Assembly (NCBI RefSeq): GCF_014641595.1
Contig: NZ_BMIA01000001.1
Location: 2,959,419-3,023,418, forward strand
Direction: 5' to 3'
DNA from: Dyadobacter endophyticus
GTDB lineage: Bacteria; Bacteroidota; Bacteroidia; Cytophagales; Spirosomataceae
Length of the DNA stretch: 64,000 bases
Shown here: piece after piece, positions 9,090 to 18,103 of the stretch
How the letters are laid out: each line of letters starts with the position of its first letter
Position numbering within the stretch: the first letter of the stretch is position 1
Program-made: the position numbers and the translations under genes
The notes under the pieces: generated by a model
What the model saw: only the letters and a program-made list of their open reading frames with translations
What the model was told of the DNA's origin: nothing
Database searches by the model: none

Positions 9090-9548
9090 TTACAAGGCCG
9101 GAATACGTAAGACCTGCCCGGGGTAAATTTTATCCGGATCGGAAAGCATTGGTTGGTTGGCTTCAAATATCAGTGGATACTTGTGCATGTCGCCGTAGAC
9201 TTTTAGCGCGATTTTAGACAGCGTGTCGCCGGATTCAACAGTATGATACGTTGCTGCCGGAGCAGGAGTAGTCACTTTAAGGCGGCTATCGACGAGGCCA
9301 ACACCTTCTACGTTACCAACTGCGAGTGCGATTTTCTCGGCATCCTCCTGCCTGGCTACTTCGCCTTCCAGTATTACGGTGTCCGCAGACACTTTTACTG
9401 CCAGGTTGTTGTAAGCGAGCCCCAGTGATTTTACGTGCGCGAGCAGCGCGCTGGCGCGAAGGGGTTCGACCTCATGCACCGGTACAGTCGCTTCCGGTTT
9501 GTTGAACACTTTCTGCCCTACTCCTTTAATAAATGATAGAAGACCCAT
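9090..9548 (-). CDS. BON-LysM protein (Kbp/YgaU-like)
   Basis: 152 aa, the usual length for Kbp. Residues 1-20 (MGLLSFIKGVGQKVFNK) match the family N-terminus. A BON domain spans about 28-92 (SADTVILEGEVARQEDAEKIALAVGNVEGV) and a C-terminal LysM domain about 99-150 (YHTVESGDTLSKIALKVYGD...IYPGQVLRIP). The E. coli member binds potassium and helps adaptation to high K+. It probably heads the minus-strand operon with an MscS channel, which fits ionic or osmotic homeostasis. A paralogue at 51815-52102 lacks LysM. Confidence 0.9.
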   Translation of the reverse strand: MGLLSFIKGVGQKVFNKPEATVPVHEVEPLRASALLAHVKSLGLAYNNLAVKVSADTVILEGEVARQEDAEKIALAVGNVEGVGLVDSRLKVTTPAPAATYHTVESGDTLSKIALKVYGDMHKYPLIFEANQPMLSDPDKIYPGQVLRIPAL

Positions 9549-9591
9549 GTTTGATTGGTATTTGTGTGAAAAATTGATTGTAATCCCGGGG

Positions 9592-9633
9592 TTTGGCTAA
9601 CAGATCGCGTAGCCAGGCGATCTGTTAGCCAAA
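9592..9633. terminator. Long hairpin between two minus-strand genes
   Basis: TTTGGCTAACAGATCGC and GCGATCTGTTAGCCAAA form a perfect 17-bp stem with an 8-base loop, starting 12 bases beyond the stop of the 1.1-kilo-residue T9SS gene. There is no T-run on either strand. The arms share a GCTAAC core with the hairpin at 33626. Confidence 0.5.
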
Positions 9634-9644
9634 TGCTGATCATG

Positions 9645-12600
9645 CTATTTTGAAACCATTACCTTGAATGCCCTCACCTTGCCATCCACCCCTTTTACCG
9701 TAACTGTATAAAGGCCGGCATGTAGGTGACTGACATCGATTCCTTGCGCAGTAACATGCGCTGATCTAAAAATCCGCTCGCCGCTGGCATTCAACACGGA
9801 TAACTCCTTAACCTTTTCCAGGTCAATGCCCTTCACATACAGCATATCCGACACCGGGTTCGGGTAAACCGTCACAAGCTGGGTGGCCCCGTAAAAAACA
9901 TGCCGGATACGGCTGTATGAGAATGTCAAGTCGGAATCAATCATGCGCAAGCGGTAAAAGCTATCACCGCTTAACGGAGCGGGATCAGTAAAATCATACG
10001 CTTTGATAGTAGTGCTCTCTCCATGTGAGCGCACGGCGCCTACCTCCGTCCAGGCCTTGCCATTGGCGCTCCGCTCGATCTCGAAACGATCGCTATTGGT
10101 CTCAGTGGCCGTAGACCAGGTCAGCAAAGCACCGTGATCCAGCGCCTTAGCCTCGAAGCTGATGAGCGTCACAGGCAGCGAGTAATAAATGCCGGCATCG
10201 ATGTTCATATTGAATTCGTTGTCTGCCAGTGCAATAACCGGCGTTTTTCCGTTCGAAACATCCGCGTCACTATTGTTTGCATCATTTACGGTGCCTACAA
10301 CAGAAGAAAACAGATAGCCCGATGGCAGGCTGCTAAAACCAACTACATAAGAACCGGCGGTCAGGTTGGGAAAGCTGTAATAGCCGTTGGCATCGGTGGA
10401 CGTCGTAGCCAGCACACTGGTGCCGTCGGCGCCGTACAAGGTTACGGTGATCCCGCTCACTCCGGATTCTGCCGCATCCTGAATACCATTCTGGTTGGTA
10501 TCGTTCCACACATAGTCGCCCAATCCCGATTTGGCCAGCGGCTGGCTGCAATTGACACTGTTCAGGTTGACCGTTACGATTTTGGTGATACAATCCCCTA
10601 GCGTGATCGTGCACTGATAAGTGCCATTGTTAGCCGCGACGTAAGAGCCAAAAACGATGTCCTTTGATGTCGCGATTACCGGGCCGCCATTGAAGGTCCA
10701 CGAGTAGCTGGCGTTGGTGATTTCTTCGGCACTTAACGTATAAGGCTGGTCAAGGCAGGGCTGCGCAGAATTGGTCACATACACTGCTACCAGCGGTTTG
10801 ACAGACACCTGCGTGACGGAGGTCTTGCCGCACTGGTCGGTAATCCTCACGTCGTAATCCGTATCGGCCGCCAAACCTTCCGCCGTATAGTTATTAGGGA
10901 CTGCACTACCGATGACCGTGTAGGTGGTTTCGGTCACTTTCTTCATTTCCAGCAAAAAAGGCCCGAAGCCGGAGAATTCAAATACCGCTATGCCTGTTGC
11001 TGCGCTGGCAGTACAGTTGATGCCCAGTTTTTTCACCACGACGGGATCAGAACCTTCCGGCTGGATGGTCAGGTCCTTGGTCGCTTCCATGTTAGGCTTG
11101 CCGCAAGACGACATATCCACGATCGCCTTCAAAGTATAAGTCCCCGGCGCGAGGTTGGTAAAGCTTCCCGATGCGTTGGAGGCGATCACCGTGGTACCCT
11201 GCAAAAGCTGGAAGCTTACCTTCTGGTCGCCGTTGAAATTCAGCACCGCAGTAATTGTGCCAGCACCACCGCAGAGCTGGGTTGTACTGCCGTCCAGGGC
11301 AAAAACTAATACTTCGGAGTCGGCTGGTATCGTAAAAGGCGACTCAGACGGTGGGCATGACGAATTCGAGAAGACCACCTTATAATCACCCGGAGGAATG
11401 TTGTTGAAGTAAATAGCGCCATTGTGAAACTCGTAGCCGGCCGAATTGGCCACGAATGCATTGGTTGTGGCATTCACCAGCTTGATATTGGAATAATCCT
11501 GATTGGGGATATAGCCATTCACTTCCACGATAACGTTTACCGTACCGGCCGTATTCGCGCAGTCCAGGCGCGCGGTGTACCACGTTACGTGTGGCGCATC
11601 CGCAGGTGTAGGCGTGTAAATTGTCCGTGTGATGGTACGTCCGCACGCATCGGTCACCACATACGTATAATGATGGGCAGGCGCCACCGTGACCAGCGTT
11701 CCAACATCGAAAACAAACGTCGTGCTTGCCCCTGCAACAGGGTTACCTGCCACATCAAACCCTTCGACCGTGACATCGTAAGGCCAGGTGCCGCCGTAAA
11801 TATCCAGTGCCAGATTGACATCGTCCGTCGGGGCGCATCCGATATGCACATTCCCGAAAGAGGACAGCACAGGTGTCCCGATGGGCAAGCATTCGATCGT
11901 CACTTCGCCGCACACCGAGGTTGTGCGGATCAGGACGGCCTGAACGGTGGTTGGCAAATTGAGCGTCTGCAAGTCGCTGGAACTGTTGATGATAATGGTC
12001 TGATCGGCCGCCGTTGCGGGTACTTCACAATTAGCCCCGGCTGCCATATACCACATCTCCAACTGATAACCTGCCCCGCTTGGATCTATTTGCGTACCAT
12101 CCGCCTCCCGAACCAGTGTATTCCAAAGAATCTGCGTTTGAGCACATTGGTAATTGTAATACCCGAATTTCAGCTTTGCCGCCGGATAAACAGGCTGCAC
12201 ATCCACTGACTGGGTCACAAAATTATTGCACGCATCCTTCACGCGCACCTGGTAAACACCAAAAGACGGTGCGGTGAACGTATTGGAGCTGCTATAAGTA
12301 AAATTGGCATCCGGCTCGGCAGCGTTGTTCGATAACAGGAACGCATAGGAAAGCGGCGCTTTGCCACCCGTTGCGGTTGCCGTAATGATCGCTCCCGCGT
12401 TGGTGGTGGCGCTCATGCGTCCCCCCGGATCTCCCCCTGCCCCGCCACTGCCGCCGCTACCGCCACCGCTGGTTGCACACACATTGGTGACCGCGGGCGT
12501 CAGGTTCAAAGGGGTATATTCATCGGCGACAGTCGCTGTTACATCGGCCGTGACCGTGCCGCAGGTAATCCGGACCGTATAGTTGCCGGCTGGCAGGCCG

Positions 12601-12968
12601 GTGAAATTATTGGAGCTTTGAGCGGTGGTCTGATACCCGCCCGCGGCAGGGCCGGCGATAATCTGATAAGTTGCGGAAGGCTCCGTTTCAGCGCTCGAAT
12701 GGATCAGTATCTGGCCCGACGACGGGCAACTGGCAGCCGTTACCACGGGTGCGCTGGTCGTGATCGTCGAAGGGCATTGACCGTAGCTTGTAATGCAGAA
12801 AAAAACCAGGTAAAACGCCAGGTCGCCCACGAGCTTGGCGCGTCGTTGAAAGAAGTGTTTCAGGTTTGAAAATCCAAAAAAAACTTTGAATTGCCGGTCA
12901 CTACCATCGGGCCGGGTTGAACTTAGTCCTTTCGTTGTGTAGAAAGGGAGAGGGAAAAATTGAGCCAT
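9645..12968 (-). CDS. Large T9SS-exported adhesin-like protein with SdrD-type B domain
   Basis: About 1107 aa if started at MAQFFPLPF (ATG 12966-12968); an upstream ATG at 13010 is possible. The signal-peptide core (LAFYLVFFCITSYGQ) lies unusually far in, near residues 48-63. The body is a series of Ig/SprB-like beta repeats, each ending with patterns such as 'GLPAGNYTVRITCG' and 'NLAPGTYTLKA'. A Gly/Ser linker follows the second repeat. An SdrD/Cna-B-like module (GDYVWNDTNQNGIQDAAESG, a calcium-binding-like loop) comes next, then a 'SFEAKALDHGALLTWSTATETN' module, and a type A T9SS sorting domain at the C-terminus (VYPNPVSDMLYV...VMVSK). Probably displayed on the cell surface. Confidence 0.85.
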   Translation of the reverse strand: MAQFFPLPFYTTKGLSSTRPDGSDRQFKVFFGFSNLKHFFQRRAKLVGDLAFYLVFFCITSYGQCPSTITTSAPVVTAASCPSSGQILIHSSAETEPSATYQIIAGPAAGGYQTTAQSSNNFTGLPAGNYTVRITCGTVTADVTATVADEYTPLNLTPAVTNVCATSGGGSGGSGGAGGDPGGRMSATTNAGAIITATATGGKAPLSYAFLLSNNAAEPDANFTYSSSNTFTAPSFGVYQVRVKDACNNFVTQSVDVQPVYPAAKLKFGYYNYQCAQTQILWNTLVREADGTQIDPSGAGYQLEMWYMAAGANCEVPATAADQTIIINSSSDLQTLNLPTTVQAVLIRTTSVCGEVTIECLPIGTPVLSSFGNVHIGCAPTDDVNLALDIYGGTWPYDVTVEGFDVAGNPVAGASTTFVFDVGTLVTVAPAHHYTYVVTDACGRTITRTIYTPTPADAPHVTWYTARLDCANTAGTVNVIVEVNGYIPNQDYSNIKLVNATTNAFVANSAGYEFHNGAIYFNNIPPGDYKVVFSNSSCPPSESPFTIPADSEVLVFALDGSTTQLCGGAGTITAVLNFNGDQKVSFQLLQGTTVIASNASGSFTNLAPGTYTLKAIVDMSSCGKPNMEATKDLTIQPEGSDPVVVKKLGINCTASAATGIAVFEFSGFGPFLLEMKKVTETTYTVIGSAVPNNYTAEGLAADTDYDVRITDQCGKTSVTQVSVKPLVAVYVTNSAQPCLDQPYTLSAEEITNASYSWTFNGGPVIATSKDIVFGSYVAANNGTYQCTITLGDCITKIVTVNLNSVNCSQPLAKSGLGDYVWNDTNQNGIQDAAESGVSGITVTLYGADGTSVLATTSTDANGYYSFPNLTAGSYVVGFSSLPSGYLFSSVVGTVNDANNSDADVSNGKTPVIALADNEFNMNIDAGIYYSLPVTLISFEAKALDHGALLTWSTATETNSDRFEIERSANGKAWTEVGAVRSHGESTTIKAYDFTDPAPLSGDSFYRLRMIDSDLTFSYSRIRHVFYGATQLVTVYPNPVSDMLYVKGIDLEKVKELSVLNASGERIFRSAHVTAQGIDVSHLHAGLYTVTVKGVDGKVRAFKVMVSK

Positions 12969-13099
12969 AAACGCGTCATGTAAAGGGTTACTAAAAAAAC
13001 AAACTTCCAATTGCTTATGGGTGCACGGGCACCGCTGATGCCCGCTTCAATGTATGTATGAGTATGATACAGGGCTACCTGCCGTGTGCGGAAGGAAGC

Positions 13100-13124
13100 A
13101 GCGCCGGCGATGTTTCCCGGCGCT
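13100..13124 (-). terminator. GC-rich hairpin after the second T9SS gene
   Basis: AGCGCCGG and CCGGCGCT form a perfect 8-bp stem with a 9-base loop, 9 bases beyond the stop at 13133. No T-run, so it is a terminator-like or mRNA-end structure. Confidence 0.45.
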
Positions 13125-13132
13125 CCCCTCCA

Positions 13133-16100
13133 TTAGTTTTTAATAATCGTCCGGGAGGCCTGGCTGCCGTCGTTGTAGATCAGCGTCACCACATAGCTCC
13201 CTGCCCGCAAGCCCGACAAATCGATTTCCGAAGGATTGGCTCCGGCTTTCGAATACACCATCACGCCGCTGTTGCTGTAAACCACGACCTTTCGGATGTT
13301 GGCCGCATTCACGTCGTCGATCCGGAGCGTGCGCCCCACAGGATTCGGGTAGAGATTTAGTTTAACATGGCCAATCGACATCGAACGGATTTGGCTATAC
13401 GCGAATGTCTCATCCAAATCCACCATCTTCAAGCGGTAATAGACCGTCCCATAAGATGCCTGGCGATCGGTGAACTCGTAGGTGGTCCGTTTGTTGGAGG
13501 ATTCCGCCGCCGCCACTTTGCCTACCGCTTGCCAATGACGCGCATCGACGCTGCGCTCGATGTCGAAATGGGAGCTGTTTGTCTCGCTGGTTGTAGCCCA
13601 GCTTATCAGCACGGCAGATTCGGACCTGGCTATTTCAAAACTCACCAAGGTGACCGGCATTGGGTCCTCCCACTTCAATTCGTAGACAGCTGGCGTAGGG
13701 TCTACAGCACCGCTGAGATCGGCATAGGCATATTCAAATTGTGTAATCGTATCACCTAAGGTCGCAGCCGTGAATTTGACCTGCAACTTCGAAGGATCGA
13801 AACCCGTGATCGTAAGGCCCGAAGTTACCAGCACATTATCATAGTACAGCTCCGAATTGGTCGGCACGGTGGTAATGGTAACTGTCTTACCCGTGAGCAC
13901 CCCGCCCGCAGGCATATCTTCGGGATCTGAACCGGACAGCACCGGAGGGTTCGAGCCGCCGTTCATCGTGATTAGCTGACCAGCGTAGGGCTGGAAGATT
14001 TGAGTGGATTTCGGGTCGCTGTCAGGCAATTGCTGGATGCCGAAGTTGGCATTGTTTACATTGGAATTACCGACCACGATGGCGATCCCCCCATCCGGTG
14101 CTCCGTCATCCCCGGTATTATCGCAGCAATCCTCGCCGGTTGCTATCCAGCCATTACTACCACCTCCCTGGAACACCGATGTGATGTTTCCTGCCGGATT
14201 GGTTCCCAATACAGCCGTATAAGTCGTGTTAGGTGTTACATCAGCGAAACTATATGTCCCATCGGCGTCGACCGGAACAGTGCTTACCAAAGTGGAGCCA
14301 TTGTACAAGCTCACATAGAGCTGCGTGGCCGATACCTGACCGATACCCGTTCCGTTAACGCTATTGTCTGTCAAGCCGTTGGCGTCGTGGAATACGTTTC
14401 CGCAAATAGCCGCCAGAACGGTTGCCTGTGTGGAGCTGTTCGTACAGTTAGCCGTGCCCGTAAAACGTACCGAAGCCGTGTAAGTTCCAGGTGCCACATT
14501 GGCGAAAACGGGAGACGCTTGCCAGTTGGTACCATCGATACTGTATTCATAGGCGCCGATCGGAGCTGTGATCGTGATCAAGCCCAGCCCACCGGCGCAA
14601 TCGCTGTTTTGCAGTACCACAGTTGGTGTCGGCGGGGACAATGAAAAACTGATGTCGTCGATGGCCAGGTCGTTGCCATTTCCTCCAAGCCCGTTATTGC
14701 TAATCACCAGATCGATATCCGACGAAGTACCGGTAAAATCGAAGCCAAATTTCTGCCATGTTCCCGGCACGGCATCATTTGTCAGTTCTCCGGTACTGTA
14801 AGTGCCTAAAACCGTTTGCGTATTGTGATCAAAAACGGTGAATGAGACATTCGGGTTTACCTGTGCCGCCGCTGTCAGGTTCACGATCCATGCAGAAAAA
14901 CTGTAATTGGCGCCCGCTATTACCCCTGTGAAACGACGGCGGAAAAATTCGCCTTTGTCAAAGCCTGCATTTACCGCGTACATGTAGCCCAAATCTCCGT
15001 CACCGGGAGTATGATCCACAATCCCGGCGGCACCCGACCACGTGTTAAAATCAGGGTTTGCCCGGTTTACAATTTTGTAGTAACCATCTTCGCCGGGAGC
15101 ATTGCCAGTCAGGTAGTGATACGAGGTCTGCCCCGCAACTGGAAGTCCAAAAGAGCCGCTTGTCGTTGCCGTGCCTACGGCAGTACCGACTCCAAACGTT
15201 TCCAGATAAGCATTTGCACAGTCACTGGTCATATTAAATGGGTTAAGCTCCCCATTTTGATACACAACATGGACTACTTCACCGGCTGCTACATCGACGG
15301 TGGCAGTACCTGTTGCCTGATTGGAAGTAGAGTTCGCAGTCGGATCATAAATAAGGATTTTTTGCAAATCCCATCCTGCAATCGCGGACTCTGATATGGT
15401 ATAAGTACCCGGCACAACAGGGATTAACTGAGAGTTTCCAATTGTTGTCCGTACCCTCTCATCATCAATATAGATGGGATTTGTCCCGTCAAAAGCACGC
15501 GTAAAAATGTTATAGAACGGATATGGGCCGCTCGACGGGGCCCAGCTGCCCGTAACACCCCAGCCTCCGCTGGCCATCGTAGACCATAGCAAATTAGATG
15601 GCCCGCCCGTAATTTTGAATGCGTCGAACGACCCTGTTTCCTTACTCCAAGTGGTGCCCGACAGAAATTTGTGAACATATGCTCCCGTCGGCGAGTTTAC
15701 TACATCGGTTGCCACAGTGTACACCTCACCATTTTGGGTCACAGCGATGTCTTTATATGCGGCATAGTCCGACACAGGACTGCCCAAACTATTGACAACC
15801 GGTGCGGCCGCGGGAGTGATCTCGCGGATCGTCCTTACCGATCCGGCATTACCGCCCACATAGACATTTCCGTTGGTCGGGTTAACATCTATCCTGTATT
15901 GAGCGGTGCCTGAGATGTTTGCGTAAATATTCCATGCTGTACCCGAGCCGCTCCATTTATATATGGCTGAATTATCCCTTACAATATACACCGCCGGACC
16001 ATTTACAAAACTGGAAGTCGGCGTACCTGTCCACCCGCTACCGATATCATTCCATCCAGCACTATTTGAGAACTGGGCTGTTAGCGATATCTGGACCTCC

Positions 16101-16534
16101 GGGCTCACGCCGTCGTAGCTATATACTGTACCCGCACTGTCAATAAAATAGCAAGTTCCACCGGGGCCGCCGTCAACCCGAGCGACACCTGTAATACCGG
16201 TTTGCACCCATGTGGTGCTGTTTGCGTCACGGTAATATAATACACCCGAGTTGGTCGCAGCCCAAAGACGGCCGTTTTCAGATGCCCCGATATCCTGGGA
16301 TACACTGTTCTGTGTTGGGTCATCATTTAACGTGAAAGTGGGAACGGGTGTGCTCCCCCCACTCACCGTGATGTTGATATCCGGGCTACCGGTTTCATTC
16401 AAAGCTTTTGAATGCAAATAAATATAGCCGGTCTGCGCCAAAATGGATTCCGCAGTCGACCCAATCATCAGTAAGGCCAAAGCGATTCTTAGAACACCCC
16501 GCCTGGGCAAGGTACATTGTTTGGTATTCATCAT
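13133..16534 (-). CDS. Large T9SS-exported surface protein with propeller and SdrD-type domains
   Basis: 1133 aa with a clear signal peptide (LPRRGVLRIALALLMIGSTAESILAQ). Residues about 80-330 read as beta-propeller blades of the tectonin/SMP type (NGRLWAATNSGVLYYRD, GGPGGTCYFIDSAGTVYSYD, NGNVYVGGNAGSVR). Next come a jelly-roll-like module (YLETFGVGTAVG...LAIDDISFSLSPP), a SprB-like repeat (APGTYTASVRFTG), an SdrD-like B module (GNVFHDANGLTDNSVNGTG) and a T9SS type A sorting domain (LYPNPVGRTLRI...ASRTIIKN). Same architecture and tail as its downstream neighbour, with about 120 bases between, so they are probably a duplicated surface-display pair. Confidence 0.85.
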   Translation of the reverse strand: MMNTKQCTLPRRGVLRIALALLMIGSTAESILAQTGYIYLHSKALNETGSPDINITVSGGSTPVPTFTLNDDPTQNSVSQDIGASENGRLWAATNSGVLYYRDANSTTWVQTGITGVARVDGGPGGTCYFIDSAGTVYSYDGVSPEVQISLTAQFSNSAGWNDIGSGWTGTPTSSFVNGPAVYIVRDNSAIYKWSGSGTAWNIYANISGTAQYRIDVNPTNGNVYVGGNAGSVRTIREITPAAAPVVNSLGSPVSDYAAYKDIAVTQNGEVYTVATDVVNSPTGAYVHKFLSGTTWSKETGSFDAFKITGGPSNLLWSTMASGGWGVTGSWAPSSGPYPFYNIFTRAFDGTNPIYIDDERVRTTIGNSQLIPVVPGTYTISESAIAGWDLQKILIYDPTANSTSNQATGTATVDVAAGEVVHVVYQNGELNPFNMTSDCANAYLETFGVGTAVGTATTSGSFGLPVAGQTSYHYLTGNAPGEDGYYKIVNRANPDFNTWSGAAGIVDHTPGDGDLGYMYAVNAGFDKGEFFRRRFTGVIAGANYSFSAWIVNLTAAAQVNPNVSFTVFDHNTQTVLGTYSTGELTNDAVPGTWQKFGFDFTGTSSDIDLVISNNGLGGNGNDLAIDDISFSLSPPTPTVVLQNSDCAGGLGLITITAPIGAYEYSIDGTNWQASPVFANVAPGTYTASVRFTGTANCTNSSTQATVLAAICGNVFHDANGLTDNSVNGTGIGQVSATQLYVSLYNGSTLVSTVPVDADGTYSFADVTPNTTYTAVLGTNPAGNITSVFQGGGSNGWIATGEDCCDNTGDDGAPDGGIAIVVGNSNVNNANFGIQQLPDSDPKSTQIFQPYAGQLITMNGGSNPPVLSGSDPEDMPAGGVLTGKTVTITTVPTNSELYYDNVLVTSGLTITGFDPSKLQVKFTAATLGDTITQFEYAYADLSGAVDPTPAVYELKWEDPMPVTLVSFEIARSESAVLISWATTSETNSSHFDIERSVDARHWQAVGKVAAAESSNKRTTYEFTDRQASYGTVYYRLKMVDLDETFAYSQIRSMSIGHVKLNLYPNPVGRTLRIDDVNAANIRKVVVYSNSGVMVYSKAGANPSEIDLSGLRAGSYVVTLIYNDGSQASRTIIKN

Positions 16535-16582
16535 TACATAGGTTAGTTATTGTATTTTCTGTCTGTTAATACGGATGCATTT

Positions 16583-17248
16583 TTACCGATCGTTAAGGAG
16601 GAGGCTGTTTTGACTCTCAAGGTGTTTTTGAAGCGACTCTTTCAAAGCTGCCATTCCTGTAATATTTAGCTTTTTAAATATCCGGGTTTTAGTACTTTGG
16701 ACTGCCGCGTTCTTCTTCCCCATTTTCTTTGCGATAACGGGAATACTGTCGCCCATCACCAGCAGATTGGCCACATCATACTCGGTTGAGGAAAGCCAGG
16801 TTCGGTCCTTTCTGCGGCCGCCGGCTACCGAGCCATAGCTGGGAAGAATAAGCCCCAGCGCATCATGACAGATATAAATACGCCCTTCCCGCACCTTTGA
16901 CACGCATTTGAAAAGCTCCTGCATGTCTGAAAACTTGGTCAGGTACCCCTTCGCCCCAGCCTTGAAGCTCCTGACGATCTTGATATGATCGGGGCTCTCA
17001 TCAAAAATGATTATTTGAGAAGAATGGCTTATCTTTTTGATTTCGGCAATCGATTGGCAAACAGAGTTAAACAATTCAAGGGTATTTCCAACAATAAATA
17101 GATCGGGGACAGCGCCTGATTCGTTTCTTAAATATTGTGAAAGATTGTCCGACTCAATCAATTTGTCCGACTCAAAATACTGATCCACAAAGTGCCGCAT
17201 GCCAACCCTTACAACCGGATGTTTATCAATAATTGCAATGGATTTCAT
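16583..17248 (-). CDS. LuxR-type response regulator with degenerate receiver
   Basis: 221 aa: receiver fold (1-120) plus C-terminal LuxR-type HTH (about 150-210). The HTH is recognisable (SSTEYDVANLLVMGDSIPVIAKKMGKKNAAVQSTKTRIFKKL). The receiver has 'AIIDKHPVV' where an acidic pair is expected, and at the phosphoacceptor position reads 'DLFIVGNTLE', with Gly54 instead of Asp; the later Lys is present (GYLTKFS). It is therefore unlikely to be phosphorylated in the normal way. The gene diverges from the intact regulator at 17459 and precedes the two T9SS genes on its own strand, so regulation of those surface proteins is a reasonable guess. Confidence 0.85.
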   Translation of the reverse strand: MKSIAIIDKHPVVRVGMRHFVDQYFESDKLIESDNLSQYLRNESGAVPDLFIVGNTLELFNSVCQSIAEIKKISHSSQIIIFDESPDHIKIVRSFKAGAKGYLTKFSDMQELFKCVSKVREGRIYICHDALGLILPSYGSVAGGRRKDRTWLSSTEYDVANLLVMGDSIPVIAKKMGKKNAAVQSTKTRIFKKLNITGMAALKESLQKHLESQNSLLLNDR

Positions 17249-17383
17249 TATTATTAAATAGAGGTGGTTTATAATAAGTTATGAATCGTCTCTCTTAATG
17301 TTCAGGTATTTAGTAATGCAAATATCCGTCGCGTCCGATACAGAAAAAATCATCCGGAATAAGCATTTTTCTCATTAAAACAG

Positions 17384-17398
17384 GTAGTTCCGTACTAC
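17384..17398. promoter_or_regulatory. Inverted repeat GTAGT-N5-ACTAC, candidate operator
   Basis: The 15-base repeat lies in the 210-base divergent region between two regulator genes, 34 bases upstream of a TAnnTTTG element. A related CGTAG-N8-CTACG repeat spans the stop codon of the kinase gene (19999). Position suits a LuxR-type regulator site; function is inferred. Confidence 0.35.
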
Positions 17399-17431
17399 GT
17401 TTATAGTAGATTAGAAACGAGAGATTTCACC

Positions 17432-17439
17432 TACCTTTG
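17432..17439 (+). promoter_or_regulatory. Bacteroidota -7 element TACCTTTG
   Basis: Exact match to the TAnnTTTG consensus of the Bacteroidota primary sigma factor, 20 bases before the start codon at 17459. A clear -33 TTG is not visible at the usual distance, which may mean activator dependence. Confidence 0.5.
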
Positions 17440-17458
17440 CCAAACTTTAATTCTTTTT

Positions 17459-18103
17459 ATGTATAGCATAAGTGACATCGCGTCATCCCGGATTATGCTG
17501 GTGGATGACCATGTGTTGGTAGCCGAAGGTTTTCGTGAACTGTTGAAGCGAATGCTTCCGGCCGGAGCTGTTATCGATATCTTCTCGTCTGTCGAAACGG
17601 CAACTGCCGCTTTGAAAACAATGAGCTATGGCATCCTGATAACGGACCTGATCATGCCGGGACAGAATGTGATGAGCTTCATTACAGCTTGCCGGAAGCA
17701 ATACGATGAGCTGATAATCTTGGTCGTGAGCAGTTCAATGGATTCCAATGGCATCAAGGCCTGTTTTGCGGCGGGCGCCAATGGCTATCTAAGCAAGGCG
17801 GTCAGCCCGAGCGAAATCAAGCTGGCATTGGAATACACAATGGCCGGAAAAAAATTTGTAAGCGCCGACCTGGCGGGGAAACTGGCCGACAATATCTTTT
17901 CAGCCGAAAACACAGTGCTTACCAGTAAAGAGCGGGAAGTGCTCGCATTGATCGGGGCAGGCAAAAGAACCAAGGAAATTGCCGAGACACTCTTTGTCAG
18001 TCCGATTACCATCATGACCCACAAGCGTAACATCATGCGAAAGCTTGATCTCCATTCTGTGTCTGAATTAGTGAGATATGTATTCAACAACAACCTGTTT
18101 TAA
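17459..18103 (+). CDS. NarL/LuxR-type response regulator
   Basis: 214 aa. The receiver is intact: acidic pair in 'MLVDDHVLVAEGF', phosphoacceptor Asp63 in 'ITDLIMPG', and Lys113 in 'GYLSKAVS'. The LuxR-type HTH spans about 148-208 (LTSKEREVLALIGAGKRTKEIAETL...THKRNIMRKL). It overlaps the following histidine kinase by 26 bases in another frame, so the two are translationally coupled and almost certainly form a cognate pair. Confidence 0.95.
   Translation: MYSISDIASSRIMLVDDHVLVAEGFRELLKRMLPAGAVIDIFSSVETATAALKTMSYGILITDLIMPGQNVMSFITACRKQYDELIILVVSSSMDSNGIKACFAAGANGYLSKAVSPSEIKLALEYTMAGKKFVSADLAGKLADNIFSAENTVLTSKEREVLALIGAGKRTKEIAETLFVSPITIMTHKRNIMRKLDLHSVSELVRYVFNNNLF

Noticed and set aside
11424..12209. 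261-codon plus frame rich in Arg, His and Gly
   Set aside because: Antisense shadow of the T9SS gene at 9645; its composition reflects the opposite strand's codons.
14000..14644. 214-codon plus frame
   Set aside because: Antisense shadow of the T9SS gene at 13133.
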